Shown here: positions 10,329 to 21,358 of the stretch, one piece after another
Numbering within the stretch: the stretch's first letter is position 1
Layout: each line of letters starts with the position of its first letter
Assembly (NCBI GenBank): GCA_900095095.1
Contig: FMBT01000341.1
Location: 225,185-289,184, forward strand
Direction: 5' to 3'
Length of the DNA: 64,000 bases
From: Fragilariopsis cylindrus CCMP1102
Taxonomy: Eukaryota; Bacillariophyta; Bacillariophyceae; Bacillariales; Bacillariaceae
Notes under the pieces: model-generated
Databases searched by the model: none
Told to the model about the DNA's origin: nothing
What the model saw: the letters and a program-made list of their open reading frames with translations, nothing else
Program-made: the position numbers and the translations under genes

Positions 10329-12266
10329 TTATTCTTCATACTTATCAAAGACTAACGCACAGTTTGTTCCACCGAATCCAAAACTATTTGACATTGCTCG
10401 ACTGAATGGACCATCTTTTCGCTTAGTTAGGATATTCATACCTTCAGCTTCGTCAACTAACTCATTAATGTTAGCCGATTCGGCCATAAAGTCATTTTCC
10501 ATCATAAGGATTGAATAAATTGCCTCATGGACACCAGCGGCACCTAACGCATGTCCACTTAATGATTTCGTCGAACCGACATTGGGGTTGTAGTCCTTAT
10601 TATCAAACAAACGTTTGATTGCACCCAATTCAGCAAGGTCTCCCACAGGAGTTGATGTCCCGTGTGTGTTGATATAATCCACGGGTTTGTCAGGATCGGC
10701 ACCATTTCGTGTCGCATCGTCCAACGCAGCCTGCATACATTTCTCTCCACCAATACCAGACGGTGCGACCATATCATACCCATCCGAATTAGCAGCATAT
10801 CCAACAAGTTCTGCATAAATCTTAGCACCACGTGCCTTCGCATGTTCTAATTCTTCAAGGATGACCATACCACCCCCACCGGCTATAACAAACCCATCAC
10901 GGGTCTTGTCAAATGCACGTGATGCAGTTTTAGGACTTTCATTGTAGCTCGTCGATAATGCACCCATACAATCAAACATGCTTGTGAATTGCCAGTTAAC
11001 ATTTTCACCTGACGAAAAAAGAAGAAAACGAAGGTAAAAAATACCGATTTACAATACAGTACAAAATAGTGAGTTATTATACAACGAGAGAAGATAAATA
11101 TAAATTGATAATCTATGTAACGTTTAAACGTACCTGCTCCACAGAATGCCATATCACATTTGTTTAACAAGATTTGCTCGAATCCCGTTCCGATACAATG
11201 TGCTCCCGTACTACATGCACTACTAATAGAAAAGCTAGGTCCCTGTACCTTGAAGTTTGTTGCTAATACGGCAGAGCATGTTGAACCCATCGACCGTGTG
11301 ACACGGAATGGACCAACTTTGTTCCTCCATCGTTTAACACCAGACTTGACGGCATCACATGTTTCAACAATGTCTGGGATGGATGTTCCACCCTGACCGA
11401 TAATGGCAGCAACTCTTGAATTCTCTTCATATTCTTCCGGTTTCAATCCTGAATCTTGTATGGCTCGGTCTAATGCAATGTACGCATATCGGGCATTCAT
11501 TCCCATAAATCGTAATGCAGATTTTGGAATTAATTCTTTGAAATCTGCTTCGGTTAAATCCGGTACACCAGCAACATTTGATTTGATACCAAGTTCAGCA
11601 AATTCATCCTGAAAAGTAATCCCTGGATTAGCTTCATGTAAACTAGTTTTCACATCCTCTAATGTATTCCCGAGACATGATGTGATACCCATCCCAGTAA
11701 CGACAACTCTCCGCTCTGCATTAAGAGACGTTGCTGATGTTGCTGTTGCAACAGAAGTAGGGACTGCTGAAAACGTGGATATAGATAAGGCATAAAAACA
11801 AGAAAACAAACAGAAGAGTGAGATGGAGTGGGCTACAACAAATGACGGTACGATGATGTAATATTGACGAGAGAGAGAGAGAGAGAGAGAGATGTCCTGG
11901 ATATCCACAAAAGTCTATTATCGACGTCTCCCGGAACGCGACAAGCTCGGCCATTGATCGGGTCGCATACATATATCTTTCTGGTACATGTAGAGGTAGA
12001 TAAGATTTAAAATCTCTTTCGCGGACGAAAATCTGTTTTCTCGCCATCTTAATCTTTTTCGTCTTTTTTTTACTCCAGCTCTTTCTCTCTCTCTCTCTCT
12101 CTCTCTGACATAAAAAGACATTATTTATTTCATTAGTCCAGTCATTCATTCGTTCCAGTTACTGTATTCATTCATGTATTCACCCACCTGATGATGTTCG
12201 AGAAACGAACGCATTCGTTACAGCGGGAGATACCGCTAATAGGCAAAAAGCTGATTGGAATTTCAT
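10329..12266 (-). CDS. fabF: Plastid 3-oxoacyl-ACP synthase II (KASII)
   Basis: Elongates acyl-ACP in plastid type II fatty-acid synthesis. I reconstruct three exons, 12266-12188, 11766-11134 and 11008-10329, with GT-AG introns, giving 463 aa without a frameshift. Exon 1 encodes a signal peptide ([19 protein letters not shown]) followed directly by FVSR, the A-F cleavage context of diatom plastid preproteins. The core starts at [16 protein letters not shown]. Catalytic Cys lies in [10 protein letters not shown], and the two His lie in [11 protein letters not shown] and [11 protein letters not shown]; the C-terminus [14 protein letters not shown] is typical. Intron 1 carries two GA/CT microsatellites. 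An unspliced frame running into intron 1 gives a false 5' extension, which I rejected because the exon 1 join is in phase and supplies the targeting signal. The neighbour, transcribed divergently, is KASIII. Confidence 0.95.
11869..11892. repeat. (GA)n microsatellite in KASII intron 1
   Basis: About 12 GA units, inside intron 1 of the KASII gene. A second run of CT units lies in the same intron at about 12082-12107, so the two tracts are inverted and could pair in the pre-mRNA. Confidence 0.8.
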
Positions 12267-13036
12267 TTTGATTTTTTTTTAATCTTTTACTTTAATTTCA
12301 AATACGGTATGTTGTCCGATAGCTCGGATGCTAAATCTAGAGTCTGGCGAAGGCTGTAGAGGAAGTTATAAGTCGTAAGGATGATATTGTTGTCGTCGTC
12401 GTCTTTCAGTATAGTACACTATTAGATGAAGTGATAGCCGATCTGATGTCTGTGTGTGATGAGAGAGTTCTACTACGTGAATTTTTACTGCTGTATCTCC
12501 TTATTTCATGTACGGTCGTGCTGTCGTGCACAATAGATATTAACACGCAACTTGATGTTTTTCGTGATGTCACCACAAAACTTTGCAAGTTGGCGACGTG
12601 CAAAATATTACTGGTGTTGTCTATTTTTGTATTCCAAAGGTATTTCTTGTATTTATCTTTATTATTTATTCGTATTCGAAACATTAAAAAACCAATGACG
12701 TCATAGGCCCCTTATCGCGACAAATCCAAAACCTTGTTTCACATAAACCGCTGATGAAGATATTTCGAGTCAAGCGCATCACGCAAGGCAAATATTTTCT
12801 TGCTAGTCGGAATACGGAAGGCACGTTGGCACACAGCACTTTACGCGTCACTGTCCTGTACAGTAGAGCAACGCAATAGCGATGCATTTAAAACCGAAAC
12901 ACATCTACGTCGTCTTCCTTTCTTGACTCGCCTACGGTATTGAACATTTCGTCTCGAACGAAGGTGATTTTTTTCCAAAGAAACAAGTAGGAGAAGAGAA
13001 CAAGGAACTTAAATTATTAAAAAAAAATTAGATAGA
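12267..13036. promoter_or_regulatory. Shared divergent promoter region of KASII and KASIII
   Basis: The 770 bp lies between the two start codons, with KASII on the minus strand and KASIII on the plus strand. No gene is supported inside. The most notable site is a CCAAT box abutting a palindromic CRE at 12692-12704. Long poly-A and poly-T stretches lie next to each start codon (about 12271-12280 and 13018-13028). Coordinated expression is inferred from the layout, not shown. Confidence 0.65.
12692..12704. promoter_or_regulatory. CCAAT box abutting a CRE palindrome
   Basis: The sequence CCAATGACGTCAT contains the CRE octamer TGACGTCA at 12696-12703 overlapping a CCAAT box. It sits about 430 bp from the KASII ATG and about 335 bp from the KASIII ATG. 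bZIP factors bind TGACGTCA, and CRE-type elements have been implicated in CO2/cAMP-responsive genes of diatoms. A role here is inference. Confidence 0.5.
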
Positions 13037-14593
13037 ATGAAAACTCAATCAATCATGAATCTATCATCATCCGCTATCGCATTGCTGGTAATAGCAGCGG
13101 GACATAAAGTTATGGCTTGGGCACCGGCACCAGCAGTATCGATAACGACAAGAACGACTACTCAAGGCAGTACTTCTCAATTATCTATATCATCGGGAGC
13201 ATTACCGTGTCGTCCTATTGGGATCGGTCATGCTAGTCCAAAAACGATTGTTACTAATTCTGATTTAGAATCGGTTGTTGAAACGAATGATGAATGGATT
13301 GCTCAACGAACTGGGATAAGTCAACGTAGAGTATTAACAGCAGGAGAAAAATTGCGTGATTTGGGTATCTCGGCAGCGAAGAATGCGATAGAGATGGCAG
13401 GAATAACAGCAGAAGAAATTGATGTTGTTATCTGTGCAACATCTAGTCCAGAAGATATGTTTGGTGACGCAACAGCAATTGCAGCAGAAATTGGTTGTTC
13501 GACAGAAACTATGGCATTTGATCTAACGGCAGCATGTTCCGGATTTTTATTTGCTACTGTAACAGCTGGACAATACCTATCAACACCGAATACAAAATTA
13601 AAAAATGCATTAGTTCTAGGTGCCGATGCTTTGTCGCGAGTGGTCGATTGGGATGATCGGAATGCATGTATTTTATTTGGTGATGGTGCAGGTGCGATGG
13701 TACTAACAAATCAAAAAGATAGTGACGACGATGAGAATGATAATATTGTACCAGGTATACTAGGATATGCTGCACATTCTAACGGACACGGATATGCCGA
13801 TCTAAATTGTGTGTAAGTACAATGTACATGAGCTGATGTAGTGAATAGTTGGTCGTTCTATCTTTGGTTTGGAACTGAGGAGATTCAGAGAAACAATTAT
13901 TGCCTCGATTTTCTATGCAAGAAGCTTAAGATAGCAAGCACGGAAAGATAGATATATAGACTCATTCGTTCATTCCGTACAATAACTCCTCTTTTCTTCT
14001 CGTTCCTTCCTATTATTCTCTCACCTATTTTCATATTTCTTCCTACATCGATATTCTTCGATCACAAAAACAAACTCACACACTATCACAAACACAAACA
14101 CATCAACTATAATGACAACAACCTATTTTTTAAATCTAAAATAAAACAATTGTGCAACTACTACAACAAACAAATACAGATATAATGGAACACCCCGACC
14201 AGTCTCAACACCTGTACCTATCACATTAGAATCATCTGGATATGATTCAATGACAATGAATGGTCAGAATGTATACAAATTTGCAACACGTGAGGTACCC
14301 CGTGTCGTTTCGGAGGCATTAGAGGAAGCTAATATGACACCAGATGATATTGATTGGTTATTGTTACATCAAGCTAATATCCGGATTATGCAAACAGTCG
14401 CGAAACGATTAAAAATCCCAGAGGAAAAAATCATTACGAACCTAGCAGATTATGGTAATACATCGCTGGATCGATCCCAATTGCATTAAGTGAAGCTGTA
14501 CGGTCAGGACAAGTAAAGAAGGGAGATATCATCGCCACTGCCGGATTTGGTGCTGGATTGTCATGGGGGTCAGCCATCATGAGATGGGGTTAA
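13037..14593 (+). CDS. fabH: Plastid 3-oxoacyl-ACP synthase III (KASIII), one apparent frameshift
   Basis: Starts fatty-acid synthesis by condensing acetyl-CoA with malonyl-ACP. Exon 1 is 13037-13812, the intron is 13813-14179 (GTAAGT...ACAG) and exon 2 runs from 14180. The N-terminus has a signal peptide and the context MAWAPAPA, an A-W variant of the diatom plastid cleavage motif. FabH hallmarks follow: [11 protein letters not shown], catalytic Cys in DLTAACSGF, His in [10 protein letters not shown] and Asn in ADYGNTS. Right after YGNTS the frame breaks at about 14467. Adding one base would restore [13 protein letters not shown], and the rest would continue through the expected C-terminal [16 protein letters not shown] to the TAA at 14591. 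As written, the last 35 residues are lost. This is probably a sequence error, because loss of KASIII should be severe. Confidence 0.92.
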
Positions 14594-15264
14594 ATTTCAG
14601 ATTTTTTTTTGGTAAAACGAACCAAGAAAGAAAAAAGAAAGAAAGCTACTCTAATCTAACTAAAACAGGAAATCCTTTTCAATATAAAAGATCAATGAAT
14701 AAACACATCAGTTACACTTTTTTGTGTACGTGACGTCAACGGCGCACAAGTGGTCATCTAACGGAACGAGAAACCACAAGTATTATATCATAGTAACTAA
14801 ACGAAACTACCATATATTTGTATGTATCTTTATTACTAGTTTTACATTTATTCCGCTACCGAGTGCTAGTAACCTTGTTCTTGTGCACAGTTGTATCTGC
14901 TACAAGAACATAACGATAGTGTGCTTCTTCAATGATATAGGTATAAGTATGGATCAATGATAACAGCAACGGCGGCTTTAGTTGGAGCAACAGGATCTTC
15001 ATTATTACTATCACTTGTGCCAATAGACTTCACATACTGTACATAATATCATCATTCCCGATCCTACTCCAGAATAACAATGGGGGATACGGTGATCGGC
15101 TAATTTTTCGATAATTTTCGTAGGTTTTTCGAGGTGGATCCTGTCGGCTGAGACTTTCTGAAATCTGAAAAACTGTACAATTTACCTAGGAATGCAATAT
15201 AATTATCTGATTAGTTATTATATCTATTATAGTAATTCCCATGAGTTTGAAGAGGGAAAGTACT
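14594..15264. other. Intergenic region after KASIII
   Basis: This lies between the 3' ends of KASIII and the HSF-like gene. No gene is supported. A second perfect CRE octamer TGACGTCA is at 14731-14738 (context GTACGTGACGTCAACGG). Since both flanking genes end here, a promoter role would require an unannotated transcript. Confidence 0.45.
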
Positions 15265-17926
15265 TTAAATCTCTATATCATTGTCGTTATCAGTATCGTC
15301 GTCGTTGTTGTTATCATTGATGTTCGAAAAAAAGTAACTTGATTTGATGATTTCGGGTTGAGCACGAGTGATAATGATTTCATCGTCATCCTTTTCCTCC
15401 TCCTCCATTACTTCATCATCACTTTCGTCTTCAACTGCATCATTGAATTGACCTTCTTTTTCTTCTTGATCACAATCATCGTCATCCTTATTCTTTTTAT
15501 TTTCCACTGTGCCTATGGTGGGATGACGTCGATGAGGCAAATTCGAATGAGAATGATAATACGGAAATGCTAAATAATCATCCTGTAACATAATACGTTC
15601 ATCTTCCTTTTCTACGCCAAAGTTTGTTCCTCTTATACTTCTTAACTGACTGTAATCGTTGTCATCGTCGTTGTTGTCGTATTGCTTTGCTGCTGCTACT
15701 GATGTTGTCGTTGTTGCTGTTGCTGCGGCGGTTGCCACAGTATTAGTATTAGTAGTAGTTAACTTTCTCTTCTTCTTCTTCTTACTATTCCTGCTTGTGG
15801 TGCCTAACGACGACGACGATGATGATGATAAAGATGATGCCGACAATGGCGATGACGATGACGATGAAGAATCTTGATATCGTTGTCGTTTTGCAATGCC
15901 TTTGTTACTATTGCTGTTGATAGAATTGTCATCTTCATTACCACTTCCATGACCACAAACTGTTGTATCTACATCTGTTATATTGCTTGTATCTGTATCT
16001 GTACAAGTATGTTTTTTATACAAATATCGGATAGCATTTTTTTGTGCGGGTATTGCCCACGATGGTATATTCGATTAATACGTAAATATGATCCTGATGG
16101 TAATAATATATTTGTACGATTCGATGATGCCATTGGTGTTGGTGGTGATGATGGTGGTGATGGTGTATTGGTACTATCAGTGTTGTTGGTCGACGTCGTC
16201 GTCGCATTCGCTTCAACATACCATCATTACTATTATTTCTTATTTCATGATCATCAATATCACAGAATAAATTATCTATTATAGTATCAATGTCATCTTT
16301 CACTTGAACATAGCCCCTCGCCACCGCCACCGCCGTAGTAGTAGTAGCAGCTGCTGCAGTTGTTGGTTCTGTTGTATTCCTTGCTGTTATGTTGCACTTC
16401 TCACTGTTACATCTTCGTCGTCGTCGTTGTCGACGTCGATGTCGATGTCGATGGTACTCTTTTTTGCCTTATTACCACCAGGTGGTCGACGTATAATCTT
16501 GGATAAAAATTCGGGTCGTTTCGGTTGAAAATATGGATGATAATAAACACGTATTTTACTCTCTTTGTCGTGTTTGTACTTATTATTAACATTATTATTG
16601 GTACTATTTTGTGTTTGTATTTGTTTTTGACATTATTGTTGTTAGTGTTGTTCATTCCCGCCGACTCAAGTTGTTGTTGATGCTGCTGCTGTTGTTGCTG
16701 TTGTTGTTGTATATTTTTCTCTATATTATTATTTCTACGGAATCCCCATGTATTTAATGATCGTTCAAATGATCGATACGAGGATTGTTGTGGATACCAT
16801 TTTGGTGTTATTTTGTCACAAATCTATCTTTATTATAAACAATAAAACAGTATTGTTCATCATCACCTGGTTCAGTAGTTTTAATCCTTTCGTAGTGATT
16901 TCGTCTATTTCAGTTTAGTATTATTATAGTTTGGATGATTTGTATTTGTATCAGCTTTTGACGTATCATTGGACTTATCATTGGACTTATTACTGCCGTT
17001 ATCATTGCCGTTATCATTGTCGTTGTTGTCGTTGTCGTTCGTCGTAATAGGATTGTTGTCACAACTACAAGCTGCTGATGGGGCGGTAAAACTGTAACCA
17101 AGAGATAATACTTTCAAGATCACTGCCATCATCCTTATCATATCATTATCATTGCCTGTAGCTGGAGCTGGGGCTGGAGCTGGCCGACAATATTATTATT
17201 ATTATACTATCACTATTTGTTTTAGATTTGGATTTGGATTTGGATTTGGCCACAACAAAAGCGTTACAATATTCTACAATATGATATAACATATTTGGAA
17301 AATTCATTCTAGACAGTGTTTCTTTATTGGGTTCTTCGAGTGATGCTGATGCTATGCTGACTTTGTCATCATCGTCGTCGGTCGTCGTTGCTGTTGTCGT
17401 TGCCGTTGTAGTTGTCTTATTCCTATTGTTGTTGTTGGAAGTTGACGTTGACGCGACGGCGACGAGAGTGATGATTATTTATTATGTATATTATTATTAT
17501 TATTATTCGTTATTGCTGTGATAACATCAGTAGAATCACGACTAGCAGAATCATCGTCGTCGCGACGGTTATCCTTGTTTCTATATCACTATTACTTTTA
17601 CTATTATTCTTTTTTTCCGCCTTGTATTGTTTTGTTCTTGTTGTTGTTGTTTTTGTTTTGTTCATAGTGGTAGAATTGTTTTCTCTCGTGATGATGATGA
17701 TTTCGACGGTGGTATTGGTGGTGGTTTCTGATGACGGTTTATGCCTACACGACGATATCACGCTGTCGTGACGTTGTGCAATCATGATCGTCATGATCGT
17801 CATGATGTGTATTGTCAAGGTGATGATCGTTGTTATTGTTGTTATCGCCATCGTCGTTGTTGGTGTTGGTGTTGGTATTGTCATTGTATTGTTATTGTTA
17901 TTGTTATGGTTGTTCATTATACTCAT
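15265..17926 (-). pseudogene. Heat-shock-factor-like transcription factor, frame-broken
   Basis: No single frame spans this locus, but pieces of an HSF-type DNA-binding domain appear in order on the minus strand. They are NFPNMLYHIVEYC (helix 1 region, about 17300), DLESIISW (about 17110), YCFIVYNKDRFVTK (about 16840), YRSFERSLNTWGFRR (recognition helix, about 16770) and RVYYHPYF with LSKIIRR (wing and end, about 16530). Between them are low-complexity inserts: Lys/Ser repeats, an Asn/Asp run, and a Gln-rich segment inside the wing. Downstream are TIDIDIDVDNDDDED and a 250-residue Asp/Ser/Glu-rich tail ending at 15265. At least four 1-base shifts are needed (about 16060, 16630, 16812, 17085); at 16812, adding one A would turn a stop into ITPKW. 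A start at 17926 is possible. It is either a decaying HSF or an error-rich consensus. Confidence 0.65.
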
Positions 17927-18734
17927 TTATTTCGATCGTCAATGGTAGTAGGTAGGTAGTAGGTAGGTAGTATTAGACGATTGTGGCAGTAGGAATTTAT
18001 GTCGAGATGCTGAGACGACAAAGACGAAGAAATCGAAGATAATGAAACAAACAGAGATACAAAACTTTTACTGTATTTCCTTGAAGAATCAAATCGAAAT
18101 CGAAATAGAATCTCAAGGACATAATGATACAACATCATAATAAATGCAATTCGCCTTATATTATTAGATGACCTTTCTTCAGTTGACTCCCGTCTTATCG
18201 GACACTTTTTTTTGATATTTAGAATGCGGTAAGTAGAAGTATGCATTGATGCTACATTCGTCGTCATCACACATCATCGTATCGTTTTCCTCTTCATCAA
18301 ACCTCTCATCTCCCCTCCCCCGCATCATCTTCCTGGCACTGGCCATCGTCAAGATCTGAGACACATCAACACGCATGTCCAACTGTTCATGGGGGTGTGA
18401 CTGGTGCAAATCTAAGCAAAATTCAGATCGTTTTTTGTGGTGTAAACATTTAGCTAATGATTTGATTTTTAACTCTTGTCTTATCGGACACTATTAATTT
18501 TTATCACTCCCACGGACTATCTTTTGGGGGAGGGCGCGCGCAAAGCGCAAAAATCTAAATATTATTCGGGAGAAAGATAGTAGTATCCCCCGTATCCCAT
18601 CACGACTGTAGTTACTCGAAGTAGTTACAAAACAATCAACAACACAACAACAATAAAAGAAAAAGGAAAAGGAAAAAGGAAATATCAGCTCCGATCCTTG
18701 TGACATACTACGGTATTGTTTCATTAGCCATATA
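17927..18734. other. Intergenic region upstream of two divergent broken genes
   Basis: No supported gene. It contains a GGTAGTAGGTAG tandem tract (about 17942-17970) and two copies of a CTTATCGGACACT core (18185-18205 and 18471-18491) that resemble, on the opposite strand, the repeat at 2044-2153. Confidence 0.45.
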
Positions 18735-21138
18735 ATGAATAATGTTGTACTCGCCTCGAGTCGTTTGGTACCATTGTTTGGATCAACAACGGTCGCACAT
18801 CAAACGCGAAAACAAATCATGGATTTATTACAAGAAACGATGGATCGTCGTCGTCGAAGAAAAAAAAGAACAGAAACAAGAATAATAGTAGCCGTAGCGG
18901 TAGTGGTAGCGAAGCGTACAGAACAGTAGAACACAAGAACAAGAACAAAACAAGAACAAGAACAAGAAGAACGAGCAATGATTATTGATATCACAGCAAC
19001 AACATGGAATTTTGATACATACGCAATTGTTGGTGGAAGCCCAGAACTTATCCATATTCGTTTCCCTAGTAAAGAAATATTATCCAAGTATTTGACACTC
19101 GTCGAGGTCGAGATCGAGGTCGAGGTGCCGCCACCGCAAGATGATAATGATGATGATAAACAATACTGATACTGATACTGATACTAATACTGATACATGA
19201 AAGAAGGAAAAGGACCAGCACAACCAATTATGACGGAGGTAATAGAAAGGTTGAAAAGGGAGTTCTTGTTCCACAGCAGCAGGCCCACCTATCATCGCCA
19301 CAAAAAGATGATCATCAAGAAGATTGTTGTTGGGTCTGGGTGCCACAAGGTGCAACTCTGTTACGAACAACAACAGCAACAGCAACAGCAACAGCAACAA
19401 CCACACCGCTCCTTCACAAGATAATAGTAACAACAATAATAGTAATACTATGATTGAATTGTATTTGAACCTTCCGTCGATCCCAATAATGATCGATTAG
19501 AATATTGGGAACAGCAGGTTGTACATCAGAAACAGATACATAATCGAAGAGCTAAATTAACAATAGAATGTATGCGGAATATGGTACGATTTTATAACTT
19601 GGATCGAATCTTTTGTTTAGATCTTAGTTGGGGTGTTTGGGAGGCGATACATGTACGTGATAATGATGATAATAATGATAATGATGATGACGATGATGAT
19701 GGATTTCCAACCATGAAATTGATTAAAAGAAATACTAATGGTGTGGAAAGGATACCATTTCCATCGGCGGCTGAACTATTTTTAGACAGAACCAAAACAA
19801 CAAGGACGCAATGGAATCCTTCTATGACTGTGCAACACCCATTTCCAAAGATCTTCTTGCTACGATATTGAAAATTGTTGCTGGGTATTATTTAGTAGGA
19901 GGAAATACTTATACAATGTCCCTATTCCATCACATGTGGGACCAACAAAAAGGGAAAATACTTACATCCAATATGCACGATGGTGATGATGATAACAATA
20001 ACATCACAATAACAGTCACATGCAGCTCCTTCGGGATTTGTTAGCGGATGGACAAATATTTATATGGGGCATTCAGCGGGCGCATTATGTCAGGACCGAA
20101 TATATTAACTGCTACCTTTAAAGGAATTGATGCATTTTCAATTGTTACTCAACCCTATAATCACCATATATGAAACTTCCTCCATCTGAATCATCTGGAC
20201 CTTTTTTGTAGTAAGAACAACAAAAATAATTTATTAGCAAGCCGTACACAAATGTTACAAAAAATGAACCAATACGGAGCATGGAAGGGATGGAATGTCG
20301 TGGAGGCATTATCATTTCCGCATTATGATTCACGACCGCGTTTCGAATCTTTCCCTCAATCAGCTGAAACATATATCCGTGCGACGAACGAGCAAGGGAT
20401 GTTCCAACAAACTACCGGATCACTTTTAATTGGAAGTGGCGATGATGATAATAAGAACCAGTATCGAAAAGAACCCCCGTCCGTCCAAAGACTACGTGAG
20501 GAAACCAACGCAAGACGATTACCATGTTTCCCATTGCCAATGGGCATGCCATTGTTTTACCATGTGGAGGATTACAGGTCGTAAGACACTTTCTCCTGAA
20601 GAAGAGGGAATGGGATATCTGAACTTCGACACTTATATGCCAAATGTCCTTGATGACGACTACCAACAATACGTACCAGGTAGAACGCAGTTTACGACGG
20701 GATCCTTCACTGATGATTAAATACTATGACAGGTGACCGGTCAACGTCATCGAATATAATGGTGCTAGAATCCTACCTCGGCTTAAAGCTTTGGTACTTC
20801 CAAGCCTCGTAGTAGTAGTGGAGAAAATGGTCTATTTCGATCGCACGATGACGAATCGAATCGAATCACAGTTGACCGTCGACAGACAAGAATTAGCTAG
20901 CATCAAGTACCCAGTTACTGCAGAGAATTGGAGGATTATATGTCAACTGCATGTATATTGAGGAATTCGACGATGAAGAAAGACACGTTATGAAATGAAG
21001 TCTGGCTGGGCCGAAGCGTTTACAAAGACATTTAGGCCGATCAGAAAATTAATTACAGAAGACGAAGATCGTTTGCGTAATCTTGGAGATCAGCACATAG
21101 TTATAATCAAAATAATCATGTTAAATGAATTCTACTGA
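18735..21138 (+). pseudogene. Peptidase E-like (S51 family) protein, multiply frame-broken
   Basis: Successive frames give ordered pieces of a class I amidotransferase-like serine peptidase of family S51. These are WNFDTYAIVGGSPELI (about 19008), YWEQQVVHQKQIHNRR (about 19500), FYNLDRIFCLDLSWGVWEA (about 19590), YYLVGGNTYTMSLFHHMW (about 19890), a nucleophile-elbow GHSAGAL with IFIWG upstream (about 20068-20093), GPNILTATFKGIDAFSIVTQ (about 20097), LSFPHYDSRPRFESFPQ (about 20310) and ANGHAIVLPCGG (about 20540). E. coli PepE has the same order: GGNT, G-x-S-A-G, then the PHF/Y segment. At least six single-base shifts break the frame, and coding-like text continues to about 21.1 kb. The Asp/Asn insert at about 19670 is low complexity. 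Either a pseudogene or an uncorrected sequence; as written it cannot make the enzyme. Confidence 0.65.
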
Positions 21139-21358
21139 AATTAAATGAAATTACTGCATAGTCTTTCGAAGTATTGTCAAGGCTGTATATAAATGAAATA
21201 AATGCAGGTATTTGATTCGAATGGACTCGTAAAGATAACAATATGATAAGAACGTTGCCATAATACGTGCTATCAAAATATCTGTGTTTCGAACCTTTTG
21301 GACGTATCGAAGTCGATGGTGCTCTTTCTCTTTTTAAAGTCACGTACCATAACTCTTC

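Noticed and set aside
11767-11908. An alternative KASII start continuous with exon 2 (hydrophobic N-terminus reading into the intron)
   Set aside because: Splicing to exon 1 at 12266-12188 is in phase and gives a proper plastid presequence; the alternative reads through a CT microsatellite.
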